From the NCBI GenBank assembly GCA_002696035.1, contig NZQV01000016.1, positions 62,001 through 126,000 of the forward strand: DNA of 64,000 nucleotides. Reading direction: 5' to 3'. Source of the DNA: Balneola sp. GTDB lineage: Bacteria > Bacteroidota > Rhodothermia > Balneolales > Balneolaceae. The notes below the pieces were generated by a model. It did no database searches and was not told the origin of the DNA. It saw nothing but the letters and a program-made list of their open reading frames with translations. Position 1 is the stretch's first letter; every line of letters begins with the position of its first letter. This document shows, piece by piece, positions 1-9,901 of the stretch. The position numbers and the translations under genes are program-made.

Positions 1-447
1 AATGTAGGCGATCAAAGCTGCGGTTCCGGAGGCATCATCATCTGCACCGTTGAAGATGAGAGAATCCCTCTTTCCAAGGTGATCATAATGAGCTGTGATC
101 ACGATCACAGAATCACTCCGGCCTGAAATTTGTCCGATCACATTTATGCCGGTCATTTCTTCACCCTCCCGACCCGTGAAAACGAATTCATGAGTAAAAG
201 ATCCCTGAAATGGTTCCGCGCCTTCCTCTTCAAAACGCTCAACCAAATACTCACGCGCAATACGATTTCCTTCCGTTCCCACTTGGCGACCCTCTGTTTC
301 ATCGGAGGAAATGAAACGGAGGTCTTCAATAAGTTGAACGGTATCAAGAGACGGAGTAACCTGTTCTTCTTGAGCAGTGCAGGAAATAAAAAGGGCAGCT
401 ATAAAAAACAGGGAGAATAATTTCTTTGCTGTGTTCATTTTGTTCAT
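1..447 (-). CDS. M28 family zinc aminopeptidase lipoprotein (C-terminal part missing)
   Basis: Only the first 149 codons are present; the gene runs off the left edge of the window. The translation has a lipoprotein signal (hydrophobic run then LFISC, Cys23), a PA-like lead-in region, and the M28 signature: HYDHLG (first zinc His) followed about 12 residues later by NGADDDASG, which supplies the bridging Asp. Family members are exported co-catalytic zinc aminopeptidases or carboxypeptidases that trim peptides in the periplasm or at the outer membrane. Two in-frame ATGs (447 and 438) are possible; neither has a convincing Shine-Dalgarno sequence, so the longer one is given. It is on the same strand as the acetamidase-like gene behind it, about 150 bp away. 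The family is secure; the substrate is unknown. Confidence 0.88.
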   Translation of the reverse strand, partial: MNKMNTAKKLFSLFFIAALFISCTAQEEQVTPSLDTVQLIEDLRFISSDETEGRQVGTEGNRIAREYLVERFEEEGAEPFQGSFTHEFVFTGREGEEMTGINVIGQISGRSDSVIVITAHYDHLGKRDSLIFNGADDDASGTAALIAYI

Positions 448-595
448 TCGTTTTATCAAAGTTCAATAAAGGCTGTTGGGTGATATGATAGAATTTTGAG
501 CAGAGAGTTGATGTTAAAAATTCAGAATATTTCTGGCTGCGTATCTTTTCTGAATCCGGCATCGTGCCTGTTCAAAGTCATCAGGAATTCACTCC

Positions 596-1597
596 TTAAT
601 CTTTAAAAATGCTCTTTGGCATGTGCATGGAAACCAGCATGTGTGGCACATCCACAACTTCAGCGATCTTGAGGTCCCCGGCCAGCGAGCAAAGTGCATA
701 CGCATCATTACGGTTCATCCCTTTTTCTTCAACCAGATAATCCACCATATAGCGCGTAGCCTTTTTCGCAGCTTCGTCAATTGTTTCTGCGAAACCGGTG
801 ACTGCATAATATTCTTCCGTTTCATATTGGGGCTCGCTCATTTCACGGCCGCCTTTAATGACTTCCACTTCATAAATGATATTCATCGGAGCTTCGATGG
901 CTGTCCCGCATACTTCTCCGTGTCCCTGGGCAGCATGTGTATCACCTATTGAAAACAATGCTCCTTCAACAAATACCGGAAAATAAATGGTAGAGCCTTC
1001 CGTCATATTCGGGTCATCCATGTTGCCGCCATTGGCTCTGGGCGGTATAGTTGAAAGGCTGTCTTCGGTATCGGGAGCAACACCCATCACTCCGGGAAAC
1101 GGCTTAAGTGGAATCTCAATATTCTCTGAAAATTTCGCGGTCTTCTTATCCTTACCAAGTTCAAAGGTTTTTAGCCAGGGCTCATCAAATTCATCGGCAA
1201 GAAATCCAAAGCCTGGGATAATAGCCGTCCAGCCCCAGCCCCCCATTTCCACCTTGTGCAGTGTTACTTTAAGTACATCACCGGGTTGGGCGCCTTCCAC
1301 AAAAACAGGTCCGGTTAGCGGATGAATGGGATCAAAACTCAAATTGGCTAAGTCTTCAATGGTCGAATTTCTATCTAATTGACTGGCGGAAGCTTCCTGT
1401 GTCGAAACTTTCACCACTGAACCTGAAGGAACCGTTAGAACCGGCTCAATGGTATTACTCCATTTTGCGTGCACTTGAGTGTCGTTGAGTTCGTAGTCGT
1501 AGGCAATCTCTTTTTCGGAAGTTTGATCTGTTTGCTGTACACATCCACTTGCCATCATTCCTGAAATAACTACTGATAGTAAAAATATCCGATTCAT
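596..1597 (-). CDS. Acetamidase/formamidase family protein, predicted lipoprotein
   Basis: A 333-residue protein with the FmdA/AmdA fold signature: HPLTGPVFVEGAQPGD, the IPPRANGGNMD segment, and the GDTHAAQGHGEVCGTAIE motif that carries the metal/active-site residues. Family enzymes hydrolyse formamide or acetamide to ammonia and the acid. Unlike the well-known cytosolic enzymes, this one begins with a signal peptide ending in MMASGC (Cys19), so it should be a lipoprotein exported to the periplasm or outer membrane. The start is supported by GGAGGA six bases upstream of the ATG. A dyad lies about 55-70 bp upstream (see 1650-1669). The substrate could be another small amide, since annotation within this family is loose. 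Confidence 0.85.
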   Translation of the reverse strand: MNRIFLLSVVISGMMASGCVQQTDQTSEKEIAYDYELNDTQVHAKWSNTIEPVLTVPSGSVVKVSTQEASASQLDRNSTIEDLANLSFDPIHPLTGPVFVEGAQPGDVLKVTLHKVEMGGWGWTAIIPGFGFLADEFDEPWLKTFELGKDKKTAKFSENIEIPLKPFPGVMGVAPDTEDSLSTIPPRANGGNMDDPNMTEGSTIYFPVFVEGALFSIGDTHAAQGHGEVCGTAIEAPMNIIYEVEVIKGGREMSEPQYETEEYYAVTGFAETIDEAAKKATRYMVDYLVEEKGMNRNDAYALCSLAGDLKIAEVVDVPHMLVSMHMPKSIFKD

Positions 1598-1649
1598 ATT
1601 TTCCTCCGGTCTATATGCTGATTGACATAATTTTGATGGCTTGAATATA

Positions 1650-1669
1650 CATTCTTTGCAGAAAGAATG
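1650..1669. promoter_or_regulatory. Perfect 8-bp dyad upstream of the acetamidase-like gene
   Basis: CATTCTTT and AAAGAATG are separated by four bases (GCAG). The dyad sits 53-72 bp before the start codon at 1597, where an operator or promoter-proximal hairpin would be expected. No U-tract follows on either strand, so a terminator is unlikely. Its role is an inference only. Confidence 0.35.
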
Positions 1670-1820
1670 GTTGAGGATTTAGGTGGGGAAAAGCCAAATG
1701 CTCAAGACCCATGAATTTGAACTACATGGATCAACCAATTCTCAATCATCCCCTTCAGAAAAAATCACAATTAAGCAGGTGCTTTGGAGTATCCTGTACG
1801 CCGCCATAATTTTTCCCATT

Positions 1821-1856
1821 AAAAAACTCCTGCCTTCTTTCGAAAACAGGAGTTTT
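1821..1856 (-). terminator. Rho-independent terminator of gap
   Basis: A 10-bp perfect stem (AAAACTCCTG 1823-1832 with CAGGAGTTTT 1847-1856) and a 14-base loop. Read on the minus strand the stem is followed by six T residues. It lies 47 bp beyond the gap stop codon. Confidence 0.85.
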
Positions 1857-1902
1857 GAATGTGTTTCTAAAATGATTCCTGATAAATCAGGAAAAAATCA
1901 CT

Positions 1903-2907
<1,005 letters not shown>

Positions 2908-3061
2908 TTAATCCTTTTTTTGATTGAGTTTAGATGCTATTTGTTACACTAACTTCAATGTATTAAGCATCTATAAAGTTCATGTGAATTTCCCTTAAGC
3001 TACCATTATAACGCCCTATTTTCAATGTTTCGGACTTTCAATCCCTCACATAGATACAACC

Positions 3062-3094
3062 TTTGAATTGGGAGCGCTTTTCTGCGTATCTTTC
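3062..3094 (+). promoter_or_regulatory. Putative pruA promoter with operator in its spacer
   Basis: TTTG (3062-3065) and TATCTTTC (3087-3094, one mismatch to TAnnTTTG) are 21 bases apart, the spacing of Bacteroidota-type sigma-A promoters. Between them lies GGAGCGCTTTTC (3071-3082), which on the minus strand reads GAAAAGCGCTCC. The same word occurs before gltB, hppD and paaA. A protein bound there would overlap RNA polymerase, consistent with repression. The leader to the ATG at 3136 would be about 35-40 bases. Confidence 0.5.
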
Positions 3095-3135
3095 GGGTGT
3101 AAAGAAATTAAATATTACATCTAAAACTAAGACCT

Positions 3136-4752
3136 ATGCCCGATCAAACTTTAGAAAAGTACAAAAATGAGACCTATCTCGATTTTTCTGACCCTACCAA
3201 CGACAAGGCTCAGAAAGATGCGCTCGAAGAAGTACGCTCAAATTTTGGAAAAGAATATGATCTATACATTAACGGTGAATTCGTAAAAGGGGATGCCGGA
3301 ACTTTTGAAAGTAAAAACCCCGGTAACCTGAAAGAGACCATCGGAACCTTTCAGATGGCCAGTAAAAAACAAGCCTTTGATGCCCTCGATAAAGCCTGGG
3401 ATGCCTTTGAAAGCTGGCAGTATGTATCAGCTGAAAAACGAGCTGAATATCTCTTTAAAGCTGCTAATGTTGTACGTCGCCGTCGACTTGAGATCAATGC
3501 GTGGATGATCAGCGAAGCTGGAAAAAGCTATCTTGAAGCCGATGCCGATACCTGCGAGGCCATTGACTTTATTGAGTACTACGCACACGAAGCACTCCGT
3601 ATTGACGACGGCATGGATGTGCTTTCCGAAACCTGGGGCGATTACAACAGATCTATTTACATGCCTATAGGTGCCGGGGTATCTATCTCTCCCTGGAACT
3701 TCCCTTTCGCTATTTTTGTGGGAATGTCCATCGCGCCCATTGCTGTTGGTAACACGGTTGTTGCCAAACCTGCACCCGATACACCTAAAATGGGACAGCT
3801 TTTTGCTGAGATCCTTGACGAAATAGATCTCCCTGCCGGAGTCTTTAATTATGTTACCGGTGGCGATATTGAAGTGGGTGAAAACCTGGCTAAACATCCA
3901 AAGACTCGCTTTATTTCCTTCACCGGATCCAAAGCGGTTGGCCTTCACCTTAACAAAATTGCAGCCGATGTTGTGGAAGGACAAAAATTCCTGAAGCGAA
4001 TGGTATGCGAGCTTGGCGGAAAGAATGCCACTGTGGTAGATGAAGATGCCGATATCGAGCTGGCAGCTACTGAGATCGTAAAAGGAGCATTTGGATTTCA
4101 GGGACAAAAATGTTCAGCTGGTTCACGGGTTGTTGCCCACCAGACTATTTATGATGAATTACTTGAAAAAGTGGCCCAGAAAACGAAAGCTCTAAGTGTT
4201 GGAAATCCAAAAGACAATCATATTTCCGGACCTGTTATCAATGAGAAAGCCGTGGATAAGATCATGAGCTACATTGATATCGGAAAAGAGGAAGGCCGAT
4301 TGGTTGCAGGTGGTAAACGCGCCGAAACCGATGACGAAGGGTACTACATAGAGCCTACTGTTTTTGCAGATATTGACGAAAATGACCGCATTGCTCAGGA
4401 AGAGATCTTTGGTCCGGTTACCGCCTTCATTAAAGCCAAAGACACTGATGATGCGCTTCGTATTGCCAACGGCGTAGATTATGCGCTTACAGGAGCTTAT
4501 TTCTCCAAAGATCCTAAGAAGATCGACAGAGCGCTGCGTGAATTCCGTGTAGGAAACTTATACATCAACCGGAAGTGTACCGGAGCCCTTGTTGGAGCTC
4601 AGCCATTTGGCGGCTTCAAACTAAGCGGAACCGATGCCAAGGCCGGCGGACGTGATTATCTCAAGTATTTCCTTGAGCCAAAATCTACTACCCTCCGCCC
4701 ACAAGATGGCGTTGACTATGAGTTGGAAGATTTTGAATTCGCCAATAAATAA
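3136..4752 (+). CDS. pruA: L-glutamate gamma-semialdehyde (1-pyrroline-5-carboxylate) dehydrogenase
   Basis: Second step of proline degradation: oxidises glutamate semialdehyde to glutamate with NAD+. The 538-residue protein is an aldehyde dehydrogenase of the RocA/PruA monofunctional group: ISPWNFPFAIF near residue 190, the general-base Glu292 in CELGGKN, catalytic Cys326 in GFQGQKCSAGSR, and NRKCTGALVGAQPFGG near the C-terminus, the last being characteristic of P5C dehydrogenases. There is no proline dehydrogenase domain fused, and no putA/prodh gene in the window. It is monocistronic, ended by a strong terminator. The AAAAGCGCT palindrome in its promoter links its control to the aromatic catabolic genes at 61-62 kb. 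Confidence 0.94.
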   Translation: MPDQTLEKYKNETYLDFSDPTNDKAQKDALEEVRSNFGKEYDLYINGEFVKGDAGTFESKNPGNLKETIGTFQMASKKQAFDALDKAWDAFESWQYVSAEKRAEYLFKAANVVRRRRLEINAWMISEAGKSYLEADADTCEAIDFIEYYAHEALRIDDGMDVLSETWGDYNRSIYMPIGAGVSISPWNFPFAIFVGMSIAPIAVGNTVVAKPAPDTPKMGQLFAEILDEIDLPAGVFNYVTGGDIEVGENLAKHPKTRFISFTGSKAVGLHLNKIAADVVEGQKFLKRMVCELGGKNATVVDEDADIELAATEIVKGAFGFQGQKCSAGSRVVAHQTIYDELLEKVAQKTKALSVGNPKDNHISGPVINEKAVDKIMSYIDIGKEEGRLVAGGKRAETDDEGYYIEPTVFADIDENDRIAQEEIFGPVTAFIKAKDTDDALRIANGVDYALTGAYFSKDPKKIDRALREFRVGNLYINRKCTGALVGAQPFGGFKLSGTDAKAGGRDYLKYFLEPKSTTLRPQDGVDYELEDFEFANK

Positions 4753-4780
4753 GCTGCGAATTTAATTTTCGAATGTTCTT

Positions 4781-4811
4781 AAAAGCCTCGCAATTTTGCG
4801 GGGCTTTTTTT
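4781..4811 (+). terminator. Rho-independent terminator of pruA
   Basis: A 13-bp stem with one T-G wobble (AAAAGCCTCGCAA 4781-4793 with TTGCGGGGCTTTT 4796-4808), a two-base TT spacing and a run of seven T residues. It starts 29 bp after the pruA stop. Confidence 0.9.
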
Positions 4812-4925
4812 GTATTGGGAATCTATTTATGATGGCTCCGTATTTTCCCAAAAAACTACTCGAAGTTAGAAACAGAGCTTTCTATATTATCCGACCCTTT
4901 TTCAATAACAAAAACAGCAGGGATT

Positions 4926-5285
4926 ATGGATCTACAAATTCAAGGGAAAGTCAGCAAAATATTAGAAGAACAATCGGGTCAGGGAAAAAATGGTCCCTGG
5001 AGAAAACGAGATTTTATTCTGGAAACCAAAGGGAAGTATCCGAAGCAGGTTTGCATCACCCAATGGGGCGATAATATCGACCAGAATAAAGTAAACGAAG
5101 GCGATGAGATCACAGCTTTTATTGATATCCAAAGCCGGGAGTACAAGGGAAATTGGTATACCGATGTGAAAGCCTGGAAGATCGAACAAGGATCTGCCGG
5201 ACAAGCAGAAGCTCCGCCAAGTGCACCAGGATTAACGATGGACGGCAATCAGGAAGTCGACCTGGATGATGACCTGCCTTTTTAG
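4926..5285 (+). CDS. DUF3127 domain protein, SSB-like small OB-fold protein
   Basis: A 119-residue protein matching DUF3127, a family of small Bacteroidota proteins predicted to have an OB fold related to single-stranded DNA-binding protein. The body (roughly residues 1-85, with GKVSKILEEQSGQGKNGPW and GNWYTDVKAWKIE) is followed by a low-complexity linker rich in Ala, Pro and Gly, and then an acidic tail ending DLDDDLPF. That tail closely copies the DDDIPF tip by which SSB recruits repair and replication proteins, so a role in DNA metabolism is plausible. It has its own unit: the pruA terminator is upstream and a convergent aldo/keto reductase downstream. The function is inferred, not known. 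Confidence 0.85.
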   Translation: MDLQIQGKVSKILEEQSGQGKNGPWRKRDFILETKGKYPKQVCITQWGDNIDQNKVNEGDEITAFIDIQSREYKGNWYTDVKAWKIEQGSAGQAEAPPSAPGLTMDGNQEVDLDDDLPF

Positions 5286-5304
5286 GGCAAGATCAATTTA
5301 AAGT

Positions 5305-5332
5305 GGATGTTCATCTATGATAATGAACATCC
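5305..5332. terminator. Hairpin between convergent genes, built of GGATGTTC words
   Basis: A perfect 10-bp stem (GGATGTTCAT 5305-5314 with ATGAACATCC 5323-5332) and an eight-base loop. It lies between the DUF3127 stop (5285) and the aldo/keto reductase stop (5352). No strong U-tract follows, so it may slow polymerase in both directions. The word GGATGTTC recurs in the repeat at 50417-50447. Confidence 0.5.
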
Positions 5333-5351
5333 GATATTCGGGTTTCAAATT

Positions 5352-6353
5352 TTAGCCTCTTCTCCAATCGGTAGGTGCGTTGGGTTTGTTATCGAGAATT
5401 TCTTCGATCTTCGCCATTGCTGCCTCATCCACTTTGTCTACAAGATCAATGGCTTTCATGTTTTGCTCTACCTGCTCAACACTGGATGCACCGGTAATCA
5501 CGGTACTTACGTTTGGATTTTTGAGGCACCAAATAAGCGCAAGCTGTGGCATAGGCACGCCAAGATCATCAGAAACAGAAGCCAGCTTTTTAACTTTTTC
5601 AAGTTTGGCTCTCCCCTCTTCAGATTCCAGTAGTTTTTTTCGAAGCCAGCTATATTTTTCGAGGTCAAGACGTGAACCTTCAGGAACTCCGTCGTTATAT
5701 TTCCCCGTAAGTAAACCACTTGCCAATGGGCTCCAGATCGTAGTTCCAAGTCCAATATCTTCATACAACGAAGTAAAATCAGATTCTACTTTATCCCGAC
5801 GAAACATATTGTATTCAGGTTGCTCCATCAAAGGCGGACGCAAGTTGTTTTCCTTGGCAAAATCATAAGCCTTTCGGATCTGATCCGCATTCCATTCACT
5901 CGTTCCCCAATACAGCGCCTTCCCTTCATTGATCATTTGGTTCATGGCCCAAACGGTTTCTTCGATAGGCGTATGCAAGTCTGGACGGTGACAAAAGATG
6001 AGATCTACATAATCAGTTTGAAGTCGTTTGAGGGCTGCTTCTGTTCCTTCTTTGATATGCTTGAAAGACAGCCCCTGATCGTTCGGCCCTTCTCCGCCCC
6101 AAAAGATCTTGGTAGAAAGAACGAGATCAGATCGTTTCCATCCTGCTTTTTGGATCACTTCTCCCATAATGGTTTCCGATTTCCCATTTTCGTAGGCCTC
6201 TGCATTGTCAAAAAAGTTGACGCCGGCATCGTAGGCGGTTTTCATTTGATTGTAGGCCAGATCGGTGTCAACCTGTTCTCCAAAGGTGACCCATGAGCCG
6301 AATGAAAGTGCTGAAACTTTTAGTCCTGATCGTCCTAAAAAACGGTATTCCAT
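5352..6353 (-). CDS. Aldo/keto reductase, Kv-beta/YghZ-like
   Basis: A 333-residue NADPH-dependent carbonyl reductase of the AKR superfamily. The catalytic tetrad is visible as Asp49 and Tyr54 in [14 protein letters not shown], Lys82 in LSTKIFWGG and His122 in DLIFCHRPD. The opening [14 protein letters not shown], the YWGTSEW segment and PTDWRRG at the end resemble the voltage-gated potassium channel beta-subunit / L-glyceraldehyde-3-phosphate reductase branch (AKR6/AKR14). Such enzymes reduce reactive aldehydes, including methylglyoxal-like sugars. It is monocistronic and convergent with the DUF3127 gene. The physiological substrate cannot be told from the sequence. Confidence 0.92.
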   Translation of the reverse strand: MEYRFLGRSGLKVSALSFGSWVTFGEQVDTDLAYNQMKTAYDAGVNFFDNAEAYENGKSETIMGEVIQKAGWKRSDLVLSTKIFWGGEGPNDQGLSFKHIKEGTEAALKRLQTDYVDLIFCHRPDLHTPIEETVWAMNQMINEGKALYWGTSEWNADQIRKAYDFAKENNLRPPLMEQPEYNMFRRDKVESDFTSLYEDIGLGTTIWSPLASGLLTGKYNDGVPEGSRLDLEKYSWLRKKLLESEEGRAKLEKVKKLASVSDDLGVPMPQLALIWCLKNPNVSTVITGASSVEQVEQNMKAIDLVDKVDEAAMAKIEEILDNKPNAPTDWRRG

Positions 6354-6495
6354 AATGTTACTTCAAGGTTTGGTATTACTTTTATTCTGTTCTAATCTAC
6401 CAACAAAGGACAAGGAGTATCCGTTCTGCAAGTATTTGTGCAGAAGTGAATTGCTGTTATTCTGAACTTTTTGAGATGCACGAAGAACATGGCAT

Positions 6496-7458
6496 TCACT
6501 CAGGGCGCAAGGTCAAAAGAGGTTTAGATAATTGTTGAGCTACTATTCCGGTTGTTGAGCCTAATAATACGCGGGCAATGCCGGTGCGACCGTGTGTACT
6601 CATCACAACCATATCTGCATTTTCCTCAGCATATTCTATGATCTCAGTATGAGCAGAGAAGCCTTTTTTGATCAGGCTCACTACTTTCACCGTTTCTGTC
6701 TTTCCATCCACTTTTCGGACCAATTGATCTTCGAAATCCGTACCAGTTGATTCGATACTGAGGTTCATATCAGGGTGATCTTCAAAATAGCTTTTTATGC
6801 TTTTCAGCAGAGAAGTGTACACCGCCTGATCGTCTTCAATGGTCATAGGCAACACTTCCATTCCCAGTGTATATGGCTCAATGATATGCATTAATGTGAT
6901 CCTGGCGTCAAACATCATAGCCAACTCGAAAGCTTCAGCCAATGGTGCAGCAGAATCGTCTGAACCATCTACGGGGATCAGAATCTCATGAATGTCCTCT
7001 TTACCGAATTCAGTATTAATACTGAGCACCGGCTTTTCTGAATAGCGGATGACTTTTTCGGTGATATTACTTCTTTCACCTTTAGATCGATGTCCTCCCT
7101 TATTACTCATTATGATTAGATCATACTGACTGCTATTGGCTTGCTCAGCTATTACCTGTGAAGGCTTCCGACCAACTAAGTTTATGATCTGACCGCGATG
7201 CTCTTTGGGAAGAAACTCTTCAGCGATCTCATGCATTTTCTCATTCGCAGATTTCAACACTTTAGGATACAAGTCCTTCTCCATATCAAAAGGAACCCCA
7301 AGATGTTCCATGCTCTCGTCGTAATAACTCATCAATGGAATAACATGGATCAGGTCTACCGTGCTATCGAATAGATCTACAAAACGGGCGGCCATCTTTA
7401 CAGCTTCATTAGATGCTTCCGAAAAATCCGTTGGGACCAGAATATGACGTGCTTTCAT
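6496..7458 (-). CDS. Universal stress protein, tandem UspA domains (copy B)
   Basis: A 320-residue protein with two Usp domains: residues about 1-148 starting MKARHILVPTDFSEAS, and about 155-320 starting EILIPVDGSDDS and ending STHGRTGIARVLLGST. The second carries the ATP-binding G(x9)GS/T-type loop. Such tandem Usps are cytoplasmic ATP-binding stress proteins induced by starvation or respiratory stress; the biochemical output is unknown. AGGAGG seven bases before the ATG gives a strong start. It follows its paralogue (7582-8562) by 123 bp on the same strand; a hairpin in that gap may attenuate read-through. Confidence 0.93.
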   Translation of the reverse strand: MKARHILVPTDFSEASNEAVKMAARFVDLFDSTVDLIHVIPLMSYYDESMEHLGVPFDMEKDLYPKVLKSANEKMHEIAEEFLPKEHRGQIINLVGRKPSQVIAEQANSSQYDLIIMSNKGGHRSKGERSNITEKVIRYSEKPVLSINTEFGKEDIHEILIPVDGSDDSAAPLAEAFELAMMFDARITLMHIIEPYTLGMEVLPMTIEDDQAVYTSLLKSIKSYFEDHPDMNLSIESTGTDFEDQLVRKVDGKTETVKVVSLIKKGFSAHTEIIEYAEENADMVVMSTHGRTGIARVLLGSTTGIVAQQLSKPLLTLRPE

Positions 7459-7525
7459 AACAACCTCCTCTTTGATTAGTTGTTAGCGGAAGATCGTGAT
7501 AATCTGTGAAGTTTGAATGAAGAAA

Positions 7526-7548
7526 GAGCAACATAAAACTTGTTGCTC
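7526..7548 (-). terminator. Weak terminator or attenuator between the two usp genes
   Basis: An 8-bp perfect stem (GAGCAACA 7526-7533 with TGTTGCTC 7541-7548) and a seven-base loop. On the minus strand it is followed by the U-rich TTTCTTC, not a clean T run. It may reduce expression of the second usp gene relative to the first. Confidence 0.5.
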
Positions 7549-7581
7549 CTTCCTAAATAAAGCTATTTACAGAGTTCCCTG

Positions 7582-8562
7582 TTACTTCTTCAAGTCCGGT
7601 TTAATGGTGATCTGTGGTATTTCAAGATGTTGTATAACCTGTTCTGCCGTAGAACCCAACAACATTCTTGATAGTCCGGTGCGGCCATGTGTACTCATAA
7701 CTAGCAAGTCGGCATGTTCATTTCCGTAATCGATGATCTCGTGGTGAGCGGCGATCGATTTTAGAACCACCGTCTTAAATGCGAGGCTACTCTCTTCCCC
7801 ATTTTCGGAATGAACCAATATATCTTCGTTTTCCGCATCTCCATCTTCTACTCTGAAATCGTATTCTTCAAAATCATCAAAAAATGATTTCAACCGGCCT
7901 TTCAAGCCTCCGTAAACAGCATCTTCATCAATACCGATAGTAGTTGGTTCCACTCCATGAATATCATGGGCATACATTTCAATCACATTCAGTATCTCAA
8001 GTTTGGCGCCAAATTTTTGGGCCAGATCAAAAGCCATTGGAATGGCCGCCAGAGAGTGATTGGAAAAATCACAAGGCACTACGATCGTGTTGATCTTCTC
8101 GGACACCATTTTTCCGCTAAGCGTTAAAACCGGTGTTTTGGAACGACGAATAACTTTATCGGTGGCGCTGCCGTGGAAGAATTCCCCAACATGAGATCCC
8201 TTCGCACTCATCATCACCAGATCATAATTTCCTTTCTCGATCTGTTTGAGAATAGAATCGGAGGGCTTGCGGTCTATGGTTACGATGTACTCGCCCCTGT
8301 TTTCTTTTTTCTGGATGTGCTTGTTCGCGAAAGCAGACAACTCCTTCCGCTGATTTTCCACAAGTTTCGGATATACATCCTTGTCCATACTCAACGGCAC
8401 GCCGATCTTATCAAAACTATCGCCGAGATATTTCGAAAGTGGAATCACATGCATCAGATCTACCGTGCAATCAAAGCTTTCAATGAATTGATCAGCAGTT
8501 TCAAGCGCAGCATTGCTTTTTTCAGATAGATCGGTGGGAATTAATATTCGATCGACTTTCAT
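7582..8562 (-). CDS. Universal stress protein, tandem UspA domains (copy A)
   Basis: A 326-residue paralogue of the gene that follows it, with the same two-domain plan: MKVDRILIPTDLSEKS at the start, then TIVVPCDFSNHS near residue 168, and STHGRTGLSRMLLGST near the end with the nucleotide-binding loop. The first domain keeps the MSAKGSH segment where the second has MSTHGRTG, so the two halves are probably not equivalent in ATP binding. GGAG lies eight bases before the ATG. The pair reads as a duplication kept as an operon. The function beyond general stress survival is not known. Confidence 0.92.
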   Translation of the reverse strand: MKVDRILIPTDLSEKSNAALETADQFIESFDCTVDLMHVIPLSKYLGDSFDKIGVPLSMDKDVYPKLVENQRKELSAFANKHIQKKENRGEYIVTIDRKPSDSILKQIEKGNYDLVMMSAKGSHVGEFFHGSATDKVIRRSKTPVLTLSGKMVSEKINTIVVPCDFSNHSLAAIPMAFDLAQKFGAKLEILNVIEMYAHDIHGVEPTTIGIDEDAVYGGLKGRLKSFFDDFEEYDFRVEDGDAENEDILVHSENGEESSLAFKTVVLKSIAAHHEIIDYGNEHADLLVMSTHGRTGLSRMLLGSTAEQVIQHLEIPQITIKPDLKK

Positions 8563-8767
8563 TGTGACTCCTTTTTTTGATTGATAACCTATTATTTAAA
8601 ATAAGTTAGCAGATGTTAAGGTTCCATCTTTCCGATAAATAAATTCTGCTTTAGAATATTGAACAGAGGAATAGTCAACATCGAAGAGGAATGGTTTTAT
8701 GCATCCTTAATTTCTTTTGATATCTGAAAGGTCAATCTTCTGGAATTTAGCAAAGGAGAAAGTCTTA

Positions 8768-9901
8768 CTACTTATCCCGGAGTTTATCCAGCCCACCTAC
8801 CATCAATATTCCTATTAAAATACCTATGATTCCACCCCAAACATTGGGATCGTCACCAGGTTTTGAGCCAAGCCAACCCGGCACATATGGTTCCGATTTG
8901 ATGAGCTTATTCTTTACCGTCTCTATCTCTACCTGCTTCATCTCGTCAAAATTGGATTCTGCATTGCTGATCTCCCCCAGGCGCTCGTACTCTGGCAGAT
9001 TCGTATTTGGGGGATTTTCCAGTAGTTCCTGCGCTTTGGGATTGGTCAAATAAACCACTTCAACATCTCTCACCTGCTCTACAAAATCCCGGTGCTGATA
9101 CGGCCATATCACATATAAAGACCCGATCAAAAACCCGATCAAAACGGCTATAGTTTGGGGGTGATATTTGGAAAGCAACCAAGATAAAAAGCGGGAAAAA
9201 GCAGCAAGTCCGACTATTGCACCCAGCATAAAAGGGAGTAATCCGATCAATCCATCCATGGTTTCTACTCCACCTATCTTGCCGATCTGGGAAAGCAGAT
9301 AATCATATTTTCGCATGATAAGCAACAGGTAGGAACCAGAAATGCCCGGCAGGATCATCGCACAGATGGCAATGCTTCCACTCAAAAATACAAAAGCGGG
9401 ATGTTCAGGAGTATCAGCCGGCACCAGTGAAACGATCCAGATCCCAAAGGCCATCCCCAAAAAAAGCATAAGCAGCTCGAGTTTCGAAAACCGCTGCAGC
9501 GCTTTGATCAGGATGTAGATTGAGCCGACGATCAAGCCAAAAAACAATCCATATACAATTTCAGGATGAGTAAACATATACACCTGCAGCGGCACTACTT
9601 TCGTAAAGAAAGCCAGTGCGGAAAAAATTCCCGTAAACAATGCGATCAGAAAGAACACATGCATTTCTTTGAACGCAGCCTTCCACTTGAAGGTGAAAAA
9701 CAGCTTCAGAAATCTGCCATTCACACTTTTAATGGCATTCAGCAGTCGTTCATAAATACCCACTATCAGCGCCATGGTTCCGCCACTCACACCAGGTACG
9801 ATATCGGCCGAGCCCATCAAAAATCCTTTAAGGACTAAGAAAGGTGATTCTTTAAATGTGGTAGTGTCTTTGGGAGAGCTTGATTGCTTTTGATCAGCCA
9901 C
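8768..9901 (-). CDS. DUF368 membrane protein, PopT-like polyprenyl-phosphate translocase
   Basis: A 377-residue multi-span membrane protein. The diagnostic DUF368 motif GSADIVPGVSGGTMALIVGIYERL is near residues 31-54 and is echoed by the internal repeat ILPGISGSYLLLIMRKYD near residue 185, as expected of the inverted-repeat fold. DUF368 proteins (PopT) recycle undecaprenyl phosphate to the inner face of the membrane for cell-wall synthesis. A hydrophilic, Glu/Asn-rich insert lies at about residues 275-345 before the last helix. The GTG start overlaps the pcm stop by one base (TAGTG), so translation is coupled to pcm. The family is certain; the transport role is taken from studied homologues. 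Confidence 0.88.
   Translation of the reverse strand: MADQKQSSSPKDTTTFKESPFLVLKGFLMGSADIVPGVSGGTMALIVGIYERLLNAIKSVNGRFLKLFFTFKWKAAFKEMHVFFLIALFTGIFSALAFFTKVVPLQVYMFTHPEIVYGLFFGLIVGSIYILIKALQRFSKLELLMLFLGMAFGIWIVSLVPADTPEHPAFVFLSGSIAICAMILPGISGSYLLLIMRKYDYLLSQIGKIGGVETMDGLIGLLPFMLGAIVGLAAFSRFLSWLLSKYHPQTIAVLIGFLIGSLYVIWPYQHRDFVEQVRDVEVVYLTNPKAQELLENPPNTNLPEYERLGEISNAESNFDEMKQVEIETVKNKLIKSEPYVPGWLGSKPGDDPNVWGGIIGILIGILMVGGLDKLRDK

Larger units (their letters stand above)
1598..1902. other. Intergenic region between the acetamidase-like gene and gap
   Basis: About 305 bp. It holds the acetamidase leader with its upstream dyad (1650-1669) and the gap terminator (1821-1856). An open frame of 77 codons crosses it on the plus strand, but it runs through the terminator hairpin into the end of gap and has no ribosome binding site, so it is not called. 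Nothing else is seen. Confidence 0.6.
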
